A DNA stretch of 64,000 bases from Chondromyces crocatus (GCF_001189295.1 NZ_CP012159.1:8478501-8542500); one strand, 5' to 3'. Numbered from the stretch's first letter, positions 19,683 to 29,235 are shown. The notes: generated by a model not told the origin, from the sequence alone. Numbers and translations are program-made.

Positions 19683-22051
19683 CCCGCCCCCCCGACGCGG
19701 GGGAGGAGCACCACGAGGGAGAAGACCTGGCCAAGCCGCTCGACGTGCACCCCGATGGCACGCCGATGACGCAGGAGGAGATCGACGAGCACTGGCTCAA
19801 GCACGTGTACCGCCCGAACGAGCCTCAGCTCACGCCGCGCGCGGTGATCACGGGCATGGTGCTCGGCGGGGTGATGTCGCTGTCGAACCTCTACGTCGGC
19901 CTGAAGGTGGGCTGGGCGCTGGGGGTGACGGTGACGGCGGCGGTGCTGGCGTTCGGGATCTTCTCGGGGCTGCGGCGGATGGCGCCGGTGGGGCCGTTCA
20001 AGAAGAACTTCTCGTCGCTGGAGAACAACGTGATGGCCAGCGCTGCGTCGGCGGCGGGGTACTTCACGGGCGCAGGCATGACGTCGGCGATTCCGGCGCT
20101 GTTCATGACCACGGGGCGGGTGCTGGCGCCGTGGGAGCTGGCGACCTGGATGCTGGCGATCTCGTTCCTGGGCGTGCTGCTGGCGGTGCCGATGCGGCGG
20201 CAGATGATCGACATCGATCGGCTGCCGTTCCCCGAGGGGATGGCGTACGCGGAGACGATCCGGTCGCTGCACGCGGCGCCCGGCGAGGCGCGGAAGAAGG
20301 CGCTGGCGCTGGGGTACGGGGCGCTGGTGGGCGCGGTGGTGAAGCTCGCGAGCGGGGTGACGGGGCTGCTCAAGCCGGTGGCGGTGGCGATGAAGTCGCC
20401 GCTGTTGCCGGAGCATCTGCCGTTGCTCGCGAAGTGGGCGCCGCTGACGCTGGGGTTCCAGACGGATCTGCTGATGGTCGGCGCGGGCGCGATCATGGGG
20501 GTGCGGATCGCGGCGGGTCTGGCGCTCGGTGCGGTGCTGGGCTGGGGGGTGCTGGGGACGTGGCTGCACACGCACGGGCTCGCAGGGGCGTCGGCGTCGT
20601 ACGCGACGGTGCGGACCTTCATCGTGTGGCCGGGCGTGACGCTGGTCGTGGTGAGCGGGCTGCTCGCGTTCGGGCTGAAGTGGCGCACGGTGGTGTCGGC
20701 GCTGAAGGGGCTGGGGCGGATGACGGCGGGGTCGAAGGCGGGCGGGATGGCCGCGCTGGAGGTACCGACGACGTGGTTCGTGCGGGGGCTCATCGTCTGC
20801 ACGGTGCTGACGGTGGTGCTGGGCTACTTCATCTTCGAGATCCCGATGTGGATGGGCTTCCTGGGGGTGCTGCTGTCGACGCTGCTGTCGATCGTGGCGT
20901 GCCGGGCGACGGGGGAGACGAGCATCACGCCGACGGGGGCGCTCGGGAAGATCAGCCAGCTCCTGTTCGGTGGGCTGGCGGTGGGGAACACGCAGATCAA
21001 CCTGATGGCGTCGTCGATCACGGCGGGGTCGGCGATCCACGCGGCCGATCTGCTGACGGATCTGAAGGGCGGCTACATGCTCGGCGGGAAGCCGAGGAAC
21101 CAGTTCATCTCGCAGTTCTTCGGAATCCTCGCGGGGGCGGTGTTCTGCGTCCCGGCGTACATGATCCTGGCGACGCCGGAGCGCCTCGGGACGGCGGAGT
21201 TCCCGGCGCCCGCGGCGAAGACGTGGCAGGCGGTGGCGGAGCTGCTCGCAGGGGGCGTCGACACGAAGGTGCGCGGGCCGGCGACGGCGACGCCGGAGAC
21301 GGTGCAAGGGGTGCCGCTGACGATCCTGCCGGTGGGGACGCGGGTCGGGGACGCGGTGCAGATCGATGTGGGCCCGAACCAGGGCGAGTACCGGATCGTG
21401 GCGGTGGTCGACAAGTCCGTGGTGCTGGAGCGGCCGCTGGCCGCGCCCGCCGAGGCCAAGGGGCTGAAGGTGACGGTGGTGAACCGGGGGAGGAGCGAGG
21501 TGGCCGCGCCCGCGAAGTCGTTGCCGGTGATGACGCTCGCGGCGACGCCGGAAGGGACGGCGGCCGGAGACTGGGTGAAGTGGGAGACGGGGGGCCACGA
21601 TCTGTGGTGGGGGGTGAAGGCGCGGGTCGGCGATCGGCTGGTGCTCGACAGGCCGCTCGTGGATCCGCGGGATGAAGCCGCGAAGCCGCTGGAGGGGGCG
21701 CTGTCCGTGGAGGTCCGGAAGGAGAGCTTGCCGCCGTACGGGGTGATGGCGGTGGTGATCGCGGCGGTGGCGGCGGTGGTGCTGACGCTGCTGGAGGTGT
21801 ACATGCCGGCACGGCTGCGCAAGTGGGTGCCCTCGCCGACGGGGATCGGGCTGGGGATGGTGGTGTCGGGGTACGACTCGATCTCGATGCTGATCGGAGC
21901 GGGGCTGGCAGTGGTGTTCGAGAAGGTGAAGCCGGAACTCTCGGAGAAGTACCGGCTGGCCGGGGCGTCGGGGATCATGGCGGGGGCTTCGCTGGCAGGG
22001 ATCCTGATCATCGTGCTGAGCCAGGTGTTCCCGTTGCTGGCGACACCCTAG
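19607..22051 (+). CDS. OPT/YSL family oligopeptide transporter
   Basis: 814 aa, at the long end for bacterial OPT proteins. An acidic, hydrophilic N-terminus (about 1-70) precedes many membrane segments: AVITGMVLGGVMSLSNLYVGLKVGWALGV is the typical OPT first TM region, followed by the conserved NNVMASAASAAGYFTGAGM and later NTQINLMASSITAGSAIHAADLLTDLKGGYMLG. A hydrophilic, beta-rich insert of about 160 residues (about 545-705, VRGPATATPETVQGVPLTILPVG to EVRKESLPPYG) lies before the last TM segments, which is unusual. OPT carriers import oligopeptides or metal chelates by proton symport across the inner membrane. The ATG at 19607 lies in a region overlapped by the small repeat ORF. Family certain, substrate unknown. 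Confidence 0.93.
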   Translation: MAATPSPTSPDDQRPEDRDNARDDVTRPPDAGEEHHEGEDLAKPLDVHPDGTPMTQEEIDEHWLKHVYRPNEPQLTPRAVITGMVLGGVMSLSNLYVGLKVGWALGVTVTAAVLAFGIFSGLRRMAPVGPFKKNFSSLENNVMASAASAAGYFTGAGMTSAIPALFMTTGRVLAPWELATWMLAISFLGVLLAVPMRRQMIDIDRLPFPEGMAYAETIRSLHAAPGEARKKALALGYGALVGAVVKLASGVTGLLKPVAVAMKSPLLPEHLPLLAKWAPLTLGFQTDLLMVGAGAIMGVRIAAGLALGAVLGWGVLGTWLHTHGLAGASASYATVRTFIVWPGVTLVVVSGLLAFGLKWRTVVSALKGLGRMTAGSKAGGMAALEVPTTWFVRGLIVCTVLTVVLGYFIFEIPMWMGFLGVLLSTLLSIVACRATGETSITPTGALGKISQLLFGGLAVGNTQINLMASSITAGSAIHAADLLTDLKGGYMLGGKPRNQFISQFFGILAGAVFCVPAYMILATPERLGTAEFPAPAAKTWQAVAELLAGGVDTKVRGPATATPETVQGVPLTILPVGTRVGDAVQIDVGPNQGEYRIVAVVDKSVVLERPLAAPAEAKGLKVTVVNRGRSEVAAPAKSLPVMTLAATPEGTAAGDWVKWETGGHDLWWGVKARVGDRLVLDRPLVDPRDEAAKPLEGALSVEVRKESLPPYGVMAVVIAAVAAVVLTLLEVYMPARLRKWVPSPTGIGLGMVVSGYDSISMLIGAGLAVVFEKVKPELSEKYRLAGASGIMAGASLAGILIIVLSQVFPLLATP

Positions 22052-22135
22052 CGGAACGCATCGGGGGGGCGGCTGGCTCGGTACGGACGTTCATTTCGCG
22101 GCGAGTTCTGTGCTCGTCCCATTCGAGGAGTACGC

Positions 22136-23434
22136 ATGAAGGGTCGGCATCTCTCGTTGATCGCGCTCGTGACGGCTGCGCTCGGGGCTGGGTTCGGCGT
22201 GGCCTGCTCGGGGGAAGAGGATGGGGCGGGGCCGATCGAGGGCTCTGAAACGAAGCCGGATGGCGGCGATGCCGACGCCGGGACGGATGGGGGCGAGATT
22301 CCGGGGGATGCGGCGGCGGATGGGCCAGAGGTGCCGACTGATGGATCGGCCGGCGATCTGTGCACGGTGTTCGATCGGATCGTGCCGAGCTCGACGGACT
22401 TCTACGAGCGGGTGCAGCTCGCGGTCGGCGCGACGGGGGTGGGATCGGTGCTGTACGCGGCCAACGGGGTGTCCACGGGGGCCCTCGTCAGCGGCGTGTA
22501 CGACGCCGCGCTCGGCACCGGGGCGGTGCCTCAAGGGGCAGGGGTGCGGCGGTCGTCGCATTCGCTGCGGCACGACGTCTTCCGGCTGGACGATGGCTCG
22601 CTGCGCCTGGCGACGGCGACCTCTCATGAGTCCGGCGTGGAGCTGCACTGGCTCTCGCCGACGGGCACCCTGGAGCGAACGGAGAACCCACCGACGTCAC
22701 GCAGCAGCGCCATCCCCGCCGTTCTCCAGCACGGCGACGTGACGTACCTCGCGTGGAATCAGGACCGGGTCCTCTCGGGAGATGACGAGGAGTCGCTCTG
22801 GATCGCCGGCTACACGCCCCAGGGCGAGGCGTTTCCTCCCACCAAGCTGCTCGGGGATCTCACGAACTTGACGGTGCACTGGGTGAGCACGCCGTCGAGC
22901 GCCCACCTCGTGTGGAGCGGCAGGGGTGGAGGCGAGGGATACCTGCGCTGGGCTTCCGTTTCCCCGCAAGGTGTCGTCGGCGCGACGGTGACGGCCAGCG
23001 ACTACGCGCCAGGATTCACCGTGGTCCGGAGGGGCGACGAGCTCGCCGTCGGCTACACGAAGCTGACCCGGATCTCGCCGTCGATCCGAAGCCAGGTCGT
23101 GCTCCAGAGCTTCGACTTCGCCACCGGCGCCGGCCGCGCGAGCTTCACCAGCGCCACCGAAGACGAGCGGGGCCCCGCCCTCAGCATCCGCGACGATGGG
23201 TACGCCGTCGCGTTCATCGGCGACGCCGAGTCGGTGGGCAGCGTGCATTACCTCCACCTCTCGCCGACGTTCGACATCGAGCGGCGCGTCATCATCCGGC
23301 CTTCTGCCACCGGCACCAGCGCCTACATCCCCAACCATCCCGTCGATCTCGCCGTTCACGGGACCTCGGCGTATCTCGCCTACGGGGACGACAACCGGCG
23401 CGTCCACGTCGTCCACGTCACCTGCCCCGACTGA
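22136..23434 (+). CDS. duplicated lipoprotein, copy A
   Basis: 432 aa. Lipoprotein signal MKGRHLSLIALVTAALGAGFGVACSG with lipobox GVAC, then an Asp/Gly-rich acidic linker (about 28-75). The globular part (about 80-432) has propeller-like beta repeats (LRHDVFRLDDGSLRLATATS, SLWIAGYTPQGEAFPPTKLL, VSTPSSAHLVWSG, AVGYTKLT, YAVAFIGDAE). It is about two-thirds identical by eye to the next gene. Ribosome binding site CGAGGAGTACGC sits directly before the ATG, and the same 12 nt precede the second copy. Surface or periplasmic; function unknown. Confidence 0.88.
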   Translation: MKGRHLSLIALVTAALGAGFGVACSGEEDGAGPIEGSETKPDGGDADAGTDGGEIPGDAAADGPEVPTDGSAGDLCTVFDRIVPSSTDFYERVQLAVGATGVGSVLYAANGVSTGALVSGVYDAALGTGAVPQGAGVRRSSHSLRHDVFRLDDGSLRLATATSHESGVELHWLSPTGTLERTENPPTSRSSAIPAVLQHGDVTYLAWNQDRVLSGDDEESLWIAGYTPQGEAFPPTKLLGDLTNLTVHWVSTPSSAHLVWSGRGGGEGYLRWASVSPQGVVGATVTASDYAPGFTVVRRGDELAVGYTKLTRISPSIRSQVVLQSFDFATGAGRASFTSATEDERGPALSIRDDGYAVAFIGDAESVGSVHYLHLSPTFDIERRVIIRPSATGTSAYIPNHPVDLAVHGTSAYLAYGDDNRRVHVVHVTCPD

Positions 23435-23614
23435 TCCCCTGCCCTCCAGCACCTCGCCGCTTCACGGTGCGCTGGGTGCGAGGGCTTCGTGCTTCGTGAC
23501 ATTGGTGGAGAGAAGACGTGCTATCGCGTGAGGCGGAGCTGCGATGAGGGCGCCAAGGGGAAAACGCGGCGTGGTCGTTGCGTCCGGGGATGATGTCCTG
23601 CTCGAGGAGTACGC

Positions 23615-24862
23615 ATGAAGCACCGGGTTCTGTCTTTGATCGCGCTCGTGACGGCTGCGCTGGGGGCCGGGCTCGGTGTGGCCTGCTCGGGGGGAGATGA
23701 AGGGACGGGGTCGGGCGAGACCCCTGACCCGAGCTCGGGCGGCGGTGGGACGGGGGGGAGCGGAGGAGAGGGGCCCGTCGCCAAGGAATGCACGGTGAGC
23801 GATGCGCTCATCCCGGAGACGACGGACTTCTGGGAGCGGGTGCAGATCGCGGTCGGCGCGACAGGGGAGGGCTCGGTGCTGTACTCGACCAACGGGACGA
23901 GCACGGGGGCTCACGTCTACGGCGTGCACTACGTCCCCCTCGGGGCCGGAGCGAGACCGCAAGGAGAAACCGCAGCGCAGAAGTCGGGGTCGCTGATGCA
24001 CGACGTCTTCCGGCTCGACGATGGCTCGCTGCGCCTGGCGACGGCCAGCTCCAGCAACCCGGGCGTGCAGCTTCACTGGCTCTCACCGATGGGCGCGTGG
24101 CAGCGAACGGAGACGCTCCAGACGTCGAACAGCGACTACATGCCCACCGTGCTTCACCACGGCGACGTGACCTACCTGGCGTGGATCCGCAGGAGCCACA
24201 GCCCCCAGGACGAAGAAGCATCCCTCTGGATCGCCGGGTACACGTCGCAAGGGGAGGCCTTCCCCCCCACCAAGCTCCTCGGTGATCTCACGGAGATGTC
24301 CGTGAACTGGGTGAGCACGCCGACGAGCGCCCACCTCGTGTGGAGCGGCGTGGGTGGAGAAGGCGAGGTGCTGCGCTGGGCCTCCGTCTCCCCCGACGGC
24401 GCGCTCGGTCCGACGGTGACCGCCAGCGAGCACGCGCCAGGCCACACCGTCGTCCTCCAGGGCGACGAGCTTGCCGTGGGCTACACGACCATGACCGAGG
24501 CGCCCCCCTCGATCGCGAGCCGGATCGTGCTCGTGAGCTTCGACTTCGCCACCGGTGCCACCCGCGCGCGGTACACCAGCGCCACCGATGACCAGCGGGC
24601 CCCCGCCCTCGCCACCCGTGACGGCAAGTACGCCCTCGCCTTCATCAGCGCCGCAAGCTCGCTGGGCGGCGTGCATTACCTCCAGCTCTCCCGGAGCTTC
24701 GAGGTCGAGCGGCAGGTCGTCGTTCGCCCCACGGGCATCGGCGCCAGCGCGATCTTCTACAATCACGCCGTCGATCTCGCCGTGCACGGCACCTCGACCT
24801 ACCTCGCCTACGGGGATGACAACCGACAGATCCACGTCGCCCACGTCGACTGCTCCGATTGA
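23615..24862 (+). CDS. duplicated lipoprotein, copy B
   Basis: 415 aa. Signal LSLIALVTAALGAGLGVACSG with lipobox GVAC, then a Gly/Ser-rich linker shorter and less acidic than in copy A. The globular part keeps the same segments in the same order: LMHDVFRLDDGSLRLATASS, SLWIAGYTSQGEAFPPTKLL, VNWVSTPTSAHLVWSG, ELAVGYTTMTEA, KYALAFISAASSLGG and a closing TYLAYGDDNRQIHVAHV. The ribosome binding site and first 25 codons nearly match copy A, so the duplication included the leader. The linker has diverged fastest. 180 nt separate the copies. Function unknown. Confidence 0.88.
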   Translation: MKHRVLSLIALVTAALGAGLGVACSGGDEGTGSGETPDPSSGGGGTGGSGGEGPVAKECTVSDALIPETTDFWERVQIAVGATGEGSVLYSTNGTSTGAHVYGVHYVPLGAGARPQGETAAQKSGSLMHDVFRLDDGSLRLATASSSNPGVQLHWLSPMGAWQRTETLQTSNSDYMPTVLHHGDVTYLAWIRRSHSPQDEEASLWIAGYTSQGEAFPPTKLLGDLTEMSVNWVSTPTSAHLVWSGVGGEGEVLRWASVSPDGALGPTVTASEHAPGHTVVLQGDELAVGYTTMTEAPPSIASRIVLVSFDFATGATRARYTSATDDQRAPALATRDGKYALAFISAASSLGGVHYLQLSRSFEVERQVVVRPTGIGASAIFYNHAVDLAVHGTSTYLAYGDDNRQIHVAHVDCSD

Positions 24863-25268
24863 TCCCCTCCCCTGCGCACGCACGCTCCGCCGCGACCTCT
24901 CTCACCATCCCTGCACCATCCCCACGCAAACCCAACCCCCACCCTGGACGCCCTCGACCCCCACCCACCCAGCGCCAGCGAGGGCATGTCGACGCGAGGC
25001 GCCGGCGGGCGCGCCAGAGCACCGAACCGCGCGCCATCCTGCCCACCGCCGGCGCCCCGCCCCCGGCGCCGCCAAAGGGCGGCCTTGCGTGACCTTCCAG
25101 CGCCAGTCCGACCGCAGGTGAGACGCGCTTCTGAGACGTCTCCTCCGCAAGCCCTCTCGCCCCCCGTGTCTCGACGCTCCCCGAGCGCCCGCCGGCGCCT
25201 CGCGTCGACACGCCCTCGCTGGCGCCCCCTGGAACCAGACCCCCCTTTGCCATTAGCCTGCCGCCCGG
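24863..25268. other. intergenic region without recognised gene
   Basis: 406 nt, C-rich on the plus strand at its start, between lipoprotein copy B and the TonB-dependent receptor. Open frames here are low-complexity (Pro, Arg, Ala) and unconvincing. No clear promoter or hairpin identified. Confidence 0.5.
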
Positions 25269-27440
25269 ATGGCGAGGCTCCCCGCGCGACTGCACCAGGC
25301 GATGGCCGGCGCCCTCACGCTCGCGCTGACCACGCCCCTCGCGTTCGCCCAGCCCTCGTCCCCCAGGACCACAGCGCCATCGCCTCCTCCGAAAAGCCCC
25401 CCCGCACGGCCTGCGGACGCCTCCGCACGGCCTGCGGACGCCTCGCCAGCGTCAGACACCTCGCCAGCGCCAGGCGATGCCCCTGAGGGAGCCCCCAGCG
25501 AGGCCCACTCGAAGGGTCGACAGCCAGCGGCGCCCGAGCCCTTCGAGGTCGTCGTCACGGGCACCCGGACGCCGGAGAGCAGCCAGCGCGCCACGGTCTA
25601 CACGCAGGTCATCACCCGCACGGAAGCGGAGCGACGCGGCGCCACCAACGTGGGGGAGGCCCTCTCCCAGCAGCTCGGGGTCCAGGTGAACCCGAGCGCG
25701 TACGGCAGCCTCGGGAGTCCCAGCGCGATCCAGATCCAGGGGTTCGATCGCGATCGCGTGCTCGTCCTCGAAGATGGCGAGCGCGTCATCGGGGATACCG
25801 GGGGCGCAATCGACCTCTCCCAGCTTCCCCTCACCGACGTGTCGCGCATCGAGCTGGTCACGGGGCCGACCAGCTCGCTCTACGGGACGGCCGCGATCGG
25901 GGGGGTCATCAACGTCATCAGCGGGCCGCCGGCGCAGTTCGGGCCGAGCGGGCGCGTGAGGCTCGAAGGGCGCAACCGCTGGGGGCTGCTCGCGCAGGGG
26001 ACGGGGGCGTACCGGAGGGACGACCATTGGGTCAGCGCGGATGCGTCGGTGCAGCGGGAGGATGGGCTCGCGCTCGATCCGAACAAGCCGGACATGTGGC
26101 TGCCGAACCGCATGCAGACGCTGATGGGCTTGCGGGCTGGCGCGCCGCTCGGGTCGCGGTCGCAGCTCCGGATGCGGCTGCGGTGGCTGCGGGATGGGCA
26201 GGACACGCTGGAGTCGCAGATCGTGCCGGGTCTGTCGCCGTTCCTGATCGACGTGTTCGAGACGACGCAGCGGGTGGTGGTGAACGCTTCGGAGCTGATC
26301 GATCTGGGGGGCGGGTCGAACTTGCGGCTGGCGGTGAACCGGCAGTGGGCGGGGCGCACGCGCAACCGGGATCGGCGGGACTCGCCGGTGGACGAGCTGC
26401 GGGAGCTCAGCGGGACGATGCAGAGCTTCGAGGCGACGGCGACGATCGCGGAGGGGCCGCGGACCTGGGTGGTGGGCGTGCGCGGGGAGGTGGAGCAGCT
26501 CGAGCAGGAGATCACGCGGGCGGAGGCGACGCCGGATGGGGTGACGACGCGGAAGCTCGAAGAGGTGCCGCCGACGAAGCTGGGGAACGGGGCGGCATAC
26601 GCGCAGCTCGGGTGGAAGATCGGGGACACGCTGACGATCCTGCCAGGGGTGCGCGGGGAGGCGCACCTGCGCTACGGCGGGGTGGTGGCGCCGCGGCTGG
26701 CGATCGCGTACCGGCCGACGTCACGGCTGGGGCTGCGGCTGTCGGGGGGGCGTGGGTTCCGGGCGCCGAGCGGGAAGGAGATCGGGTTCTCGTTCGACCA
26801 CTCGTACCTGGGGTATCGGGTGATGGGGAATCCGGACCTGTTGCCGGAAGCGTCGTGGGGGGTGAACGGGGACGCGACAGTGGACGTGACGCGGGAGATC
26901 CAGATGCGGGTCGGGGGGTTCGCGAACTGGGTGGACAACCTGATCGACATCGATGTGCAGGTGCCGCTGTCGTCGTCGGGTGGGGTGGATACGTACGCGT
27001 ACCGGAACATCTCGAAGGCGCGGACGGCAGGGCTGGACGTGCGGGCGACGGCGAAGGTGGGGACGCTCAACGCGGAGGTGGGGTACGCCTACCTGTGGAC
27101 GCGGGACGATACGCACGAGCGTCCGCTGGAGTCGCGGCCGCCACACACGGTGATGGCGGCGCTGCGGGCCGAGCTGCCGTGGAAGCTGGAGGTGGTGCTG
27201 CGCTACCGGATGGTGTCGGATGCGTTCCTGGATCAGGGGCTGCGGACGGTGCCGTTCCAGACGCTGGATGCGCGGCTGGCGCGGCCGCTGTGGTCGGGGG
27301 CGCAGGCGTATGTGGGGACGAGGAACGCTCTGGGGGCGCAGCGGGATGTGCTGCGGATCGGGGATCAGCGGCCGATGGAGGGGCGGATCGTGTACGGGGG
27401 GCTGATTGCGGAGCTGCCATGGGAGAGCGAGGGGCCGTGA
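25269..27440 (+). CDS. TonB-dependent outer-membrane receptor
   Basis: 723 aa. Signal peptide LHQAMAGALTLALTTPLAFAQ, then a Pro/Ala/Ser linker containing a repeated SARPADAS motif, then the TonB box/plug start PFEVVVTGTRTPESSQ. Plug hallmarks follow: NVGEALSQQLGVQVN, IQIQGFDRDRVLVLEDGERV, IELVTGPTSSLYGTAAIGGVINVIS. The rest is a 22-strand-type barrel with typical text (RLGLRLSGGRGFRAPSGKE and GNPDLLPEASWGVN). It imports a scarce ligand such as a siderophore, cobalamin or oligosaccharide using TonB energy. The plug most resembles BtuB/CirA-type receptors, but the ligand cannot be told. It stops 16 nt before the frameshifted gene downstream. Confidence 0.93.
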   Translation: MARLPARLHQAMAGALTLALTTPLAFAQPSSPRTTAPSPPPKSPPARPADASARPADASPASDTSPAPGDAPEGAPSEAHSKGRQPAAPEPFEVVVTGTRTPESSQRATVYTQVITRTEAERRGATNVGEALSQQLGVQVNPSAYGSLGSPSAIQIQGFDRDRVLVLEDGERVIGDTGGAIDLSQLPLTDVSRIELVTGPTSSLYGTAAIGGVINVISGPPAQFGPSGRVRLEGRNRWGLLAQGTGAYRRDDHWVSADASVQREDGLALDPNKPDMWLPNRMQTLMGLRAGAPLGSRSQLRMRLRWLRDGQDTLESQIVPGLSPFLIDVFETTQRVVVNASELIDLGGGSNLRLAVNRQWAGRTRNRDRRDSPVDELRELSGTMQSFEATATIAEGPRTWVVGVRGEVEQLEQEITRAEATPDGVTTRKLEEVPPTKLGNGAAYAQLGWKIGDTLTILPGVRGEAHLRYGGVVAPRLAIAYRPTSRLGLRLSGGRGFRAPSGKEIGFSFDHSYLGYRVMGNPDLLPEASWGVNGDATVDVTREIQMRVGGFANWVDNLIDIDVQVPLSSSGGVDTYAYRNISKARTAGLDVRATAKVGTLNAEVGYAYLWTRDDTHERPLESRPPHTVMAALRAELPWKLEVVLRYRMVSDAFLDQGLRTVPFQTLDARLARPLWSGAQAYVGTRNALGAQRDVLRIGDQRPMEGRIVYGGLIAELPWESEGP

Positions 27441-27456
27441 GCAGGCTTCGTTGACC

Positions 27457-28032
27457 ATGCCCCGGCCGAAGGTGCCCCCGACTGCGCTCGGGAGCGCTCT
27501 GGAGGCGCTCTACACCACGTTCAACCGCCACGACGGCACCCACCTCGAAGGGTGCCCCCACTGCGTGTCGTTCCAGGACAGCGCGGCGCTGCGGCGCGCG
27601 CCGGTCGTGGCCTGAAGCCGAGCAACGCGCGGTGGAGAATTACCTCCAGGCGCTGTGGCGCGCCCGGCTGGCGGAGGGCCCGCCTCCCCTCCCGGCGAGG
27701 CGTTGCTCGACACGATGCTGACCCTCGATCTCGACATCGCCCCTTACGATCCGCGAACGATGCTGGAGGCGTGGCGGTCGGAGGGTTCCCGGACGTCGGT
27801 GCAGGCGCTTGCGCGCTTCGTGCTCGATCACGGGGTCGCGCTGTTCTGGCCGAGTCCATCCTCGGGGCGGCCGACACTGTGGTGCGCGAGGCCGGCGCTC
27901 GCCGAGGCGGTGTGTGCGTGGCTGCTCGATCCGCAGACGCGCGCGTTGCTGGAAGCGAGCTTCGTGGCGCACGGCGACGCCGAGGTCGCGCGAGCCTTCG
28001 ACCGGCTCGACGCCGCCGCAAAGGGGCCGTGA
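27457..28032 (+). pseudogene. small gene interrupted by two compensating frameshifts
   Basis: Frame 1 begins MPRPKVPPTALGSALEALY and includes CPHC before a stop at 27613-27615. From about 27600 the neighbouring frame reads WPEAEQRAVENYLQALWRAR, protein-like text with no start of its own, and it stops at about 27724. Frame 1 then resumes with GEALLDTMLTLDLDIAPYDP and continues to 28032. Joined, these give one coherent protein of about 190 aa with helical C-terminal half (ALARFVLDHGVALFWP, LLDPQTRALLEASFVAHGDAEVARAF). The shifts fall near gcggcgcgcgccgg and near ggcccgcctcccctcccgg, both error-prone. Either a sequencing/assembly error or a recent pseudogene. Family not recognised; follows the TonB receptor by 16 nt. 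Confidence 0.6.
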
Positions 28033-28059
28033 GTTCGGGCGACGGCCCGTTCACAGGTC

Positions 28060-29235
28060 TCAGTGGTAGTGAAGGATGGTGCCCCCGTCGCCGACGGCCC
28101 AGACGTCATTGGCGGAGCTGCCCCAGATCGCGCGGAGATGGGCAATCGTCGGCGAGGACATCGCGGACCAGCTCACGCCGTCGAAATGGAAGATCCTGCC
28201 ATTGTTGCCGACCGCGAAGACGTTCGACGCCGAGCTGCCCCAGATGGCGACGACCGCGGCCCCCTGGGTGTCATGGGCCTCCGCCCATACGCTTCCGTTG
28301 AAATGGCGGATGGTGCCCGCGCCGGCGGCCCAGACGTTGGTCGCCGAGGCGCCCCAGATCGTCCAGAGGTGCGCGCTCGTCCCGGAGGGGACCGTGGACC
28401 AGGACTGGCCGTCGTGATGGAGCATGAAGCCACTGAGACCCACGGCCCAGACGTCGTTGGCCGCGCTCCCCCAGATGCTCTGGAGCGAGTTCGGATAGGT
28501 GGTGACCGTCGACCAGGTGCTGCCGTTGAAATGCGACATCCTGCCATTGACGTCCCAGCCGCCCACGACCCACACGTTGCTCGCCGAGGTTCCCCAGAGG
28601 CCGAACAGGGCGACGGGCGGTGAGGTCGAGAGGCTCCACGTGGTGCCGTCGAAGTGGGTGAGCGTGCTCGAATAACCGCCTGCCCAGACGTCACTCGCCG
28701 AGCTGCCCCAGATCGTGTTGATGTGGCGACCTTGATTGGTCGGGACGCTGGAGGGGACGACCGCCCAGATCGCGCCGTCGTAGCGAAGGATCTTCCCGTC
28801 GAAGCCGGCTGCCCAGACGTTCTGCGCGGAGGTGCCCCAGAGGGCGGTCAGCGGGTTGTTGCCGAACAGCACGGGCGGCGTCACCACCGTCCAGCTGGCG
28901 CTCGAACCACCACCAGCGCCGCCATCGCCACCAGCACCACCCGCGCCAGCATCGCCGCCCGCGCCGCCCGTGCCCCCGGCACCGCCTGCGCCGCCTGTGC
29001 CCCCGGCACCGCCTGCGCCACCTGCGCCTCCTTCACCGCCCGTGCCCCCAGCACCACCCGCAGCGCTCACGCCGCCAGCACCGCCAGCACCGCCATCGCC
29101 GCCTGCACCGCTCCCACCTCCGCCGCTCGACGAGGAGGAGCTGGTCGTGGTGCTGGATTGCGAAGCTGCGTCGTCATTGCAGCCCCAAAGGAGGGCGCTG
29201 CAGGCCAGTACGGTGAAGCGAAGTCGACGTGACAT
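28060..29235 (-). CDS. seven-repeat beta-propeller lipoprotein
   Basis: 391 aa from the ATG at 29235, chosen because GAAGGGGA lies just upstream; an in-frame start at 29268 adds 11 residues. Signal LACSALLWGC has a LWGC lipobox. A Ser/Thr run and about 75 residues of Gly-Gly-Ala/Thr/Asp repeats form a flexible stalk. The head has seven repeats of about 40 residues, each with a version of IWGSSASDVWAVG followed by a hydrophobic-x-H/Y-F/D-G-x-x-W strand (LRYDGAIW, LTHFDGTTW, MSHFNGSTW, MLHHDGQSW, IRHFNGSVW, IFHFDGVSW, ILHYH). The last repeat lacks its final strand while SWTVV precedes the first, suggesting ring closure. Probably a surface binding protein; ligand unknown. Confidence 0.88.
   Translation of the reverse strand: MSRRLRFTVLACSALLWGCNDDAASQSSTTTSSSSSSGGGGSGAGGDGGAGGAGGVSAAGGAGGTGGEGGAGGAGGAGGTGGAGGAGGTGGAGGDAGAGGAGGDGGAGGGSSASWTVVTPPVLFGNNPLTALWGTSAQNVWAAGFDGKILRYDGAIWAVVPSSVPTNQGRHINTIWGSSASDVWAGGYSSTLTHFDGTTWSLSTSPPVALFGLWGTSASNVWVVGGWDVNGRMSHFNGSTWSTVTTYPNSLQSIWGSAANDVWAVGLSGFMLHHDGQSWSTVPSGTSAHLWTIWGASATNVWAAGAGTIRHFNGSVWAEAHDTQGAAVVAIWGSSASNVFAVGNNGRIFHFDGVSWSAMSSPTIAHLRAIWGSSANDVWAVGDGGTILHYH

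Noticed and set aside
26027-27454. A plus-strand frame overlapping the TonB receptor
   Set aside because: Gly/Ala/Arg-rich shadow; the receptor frame has complete plug and barrel motifs.
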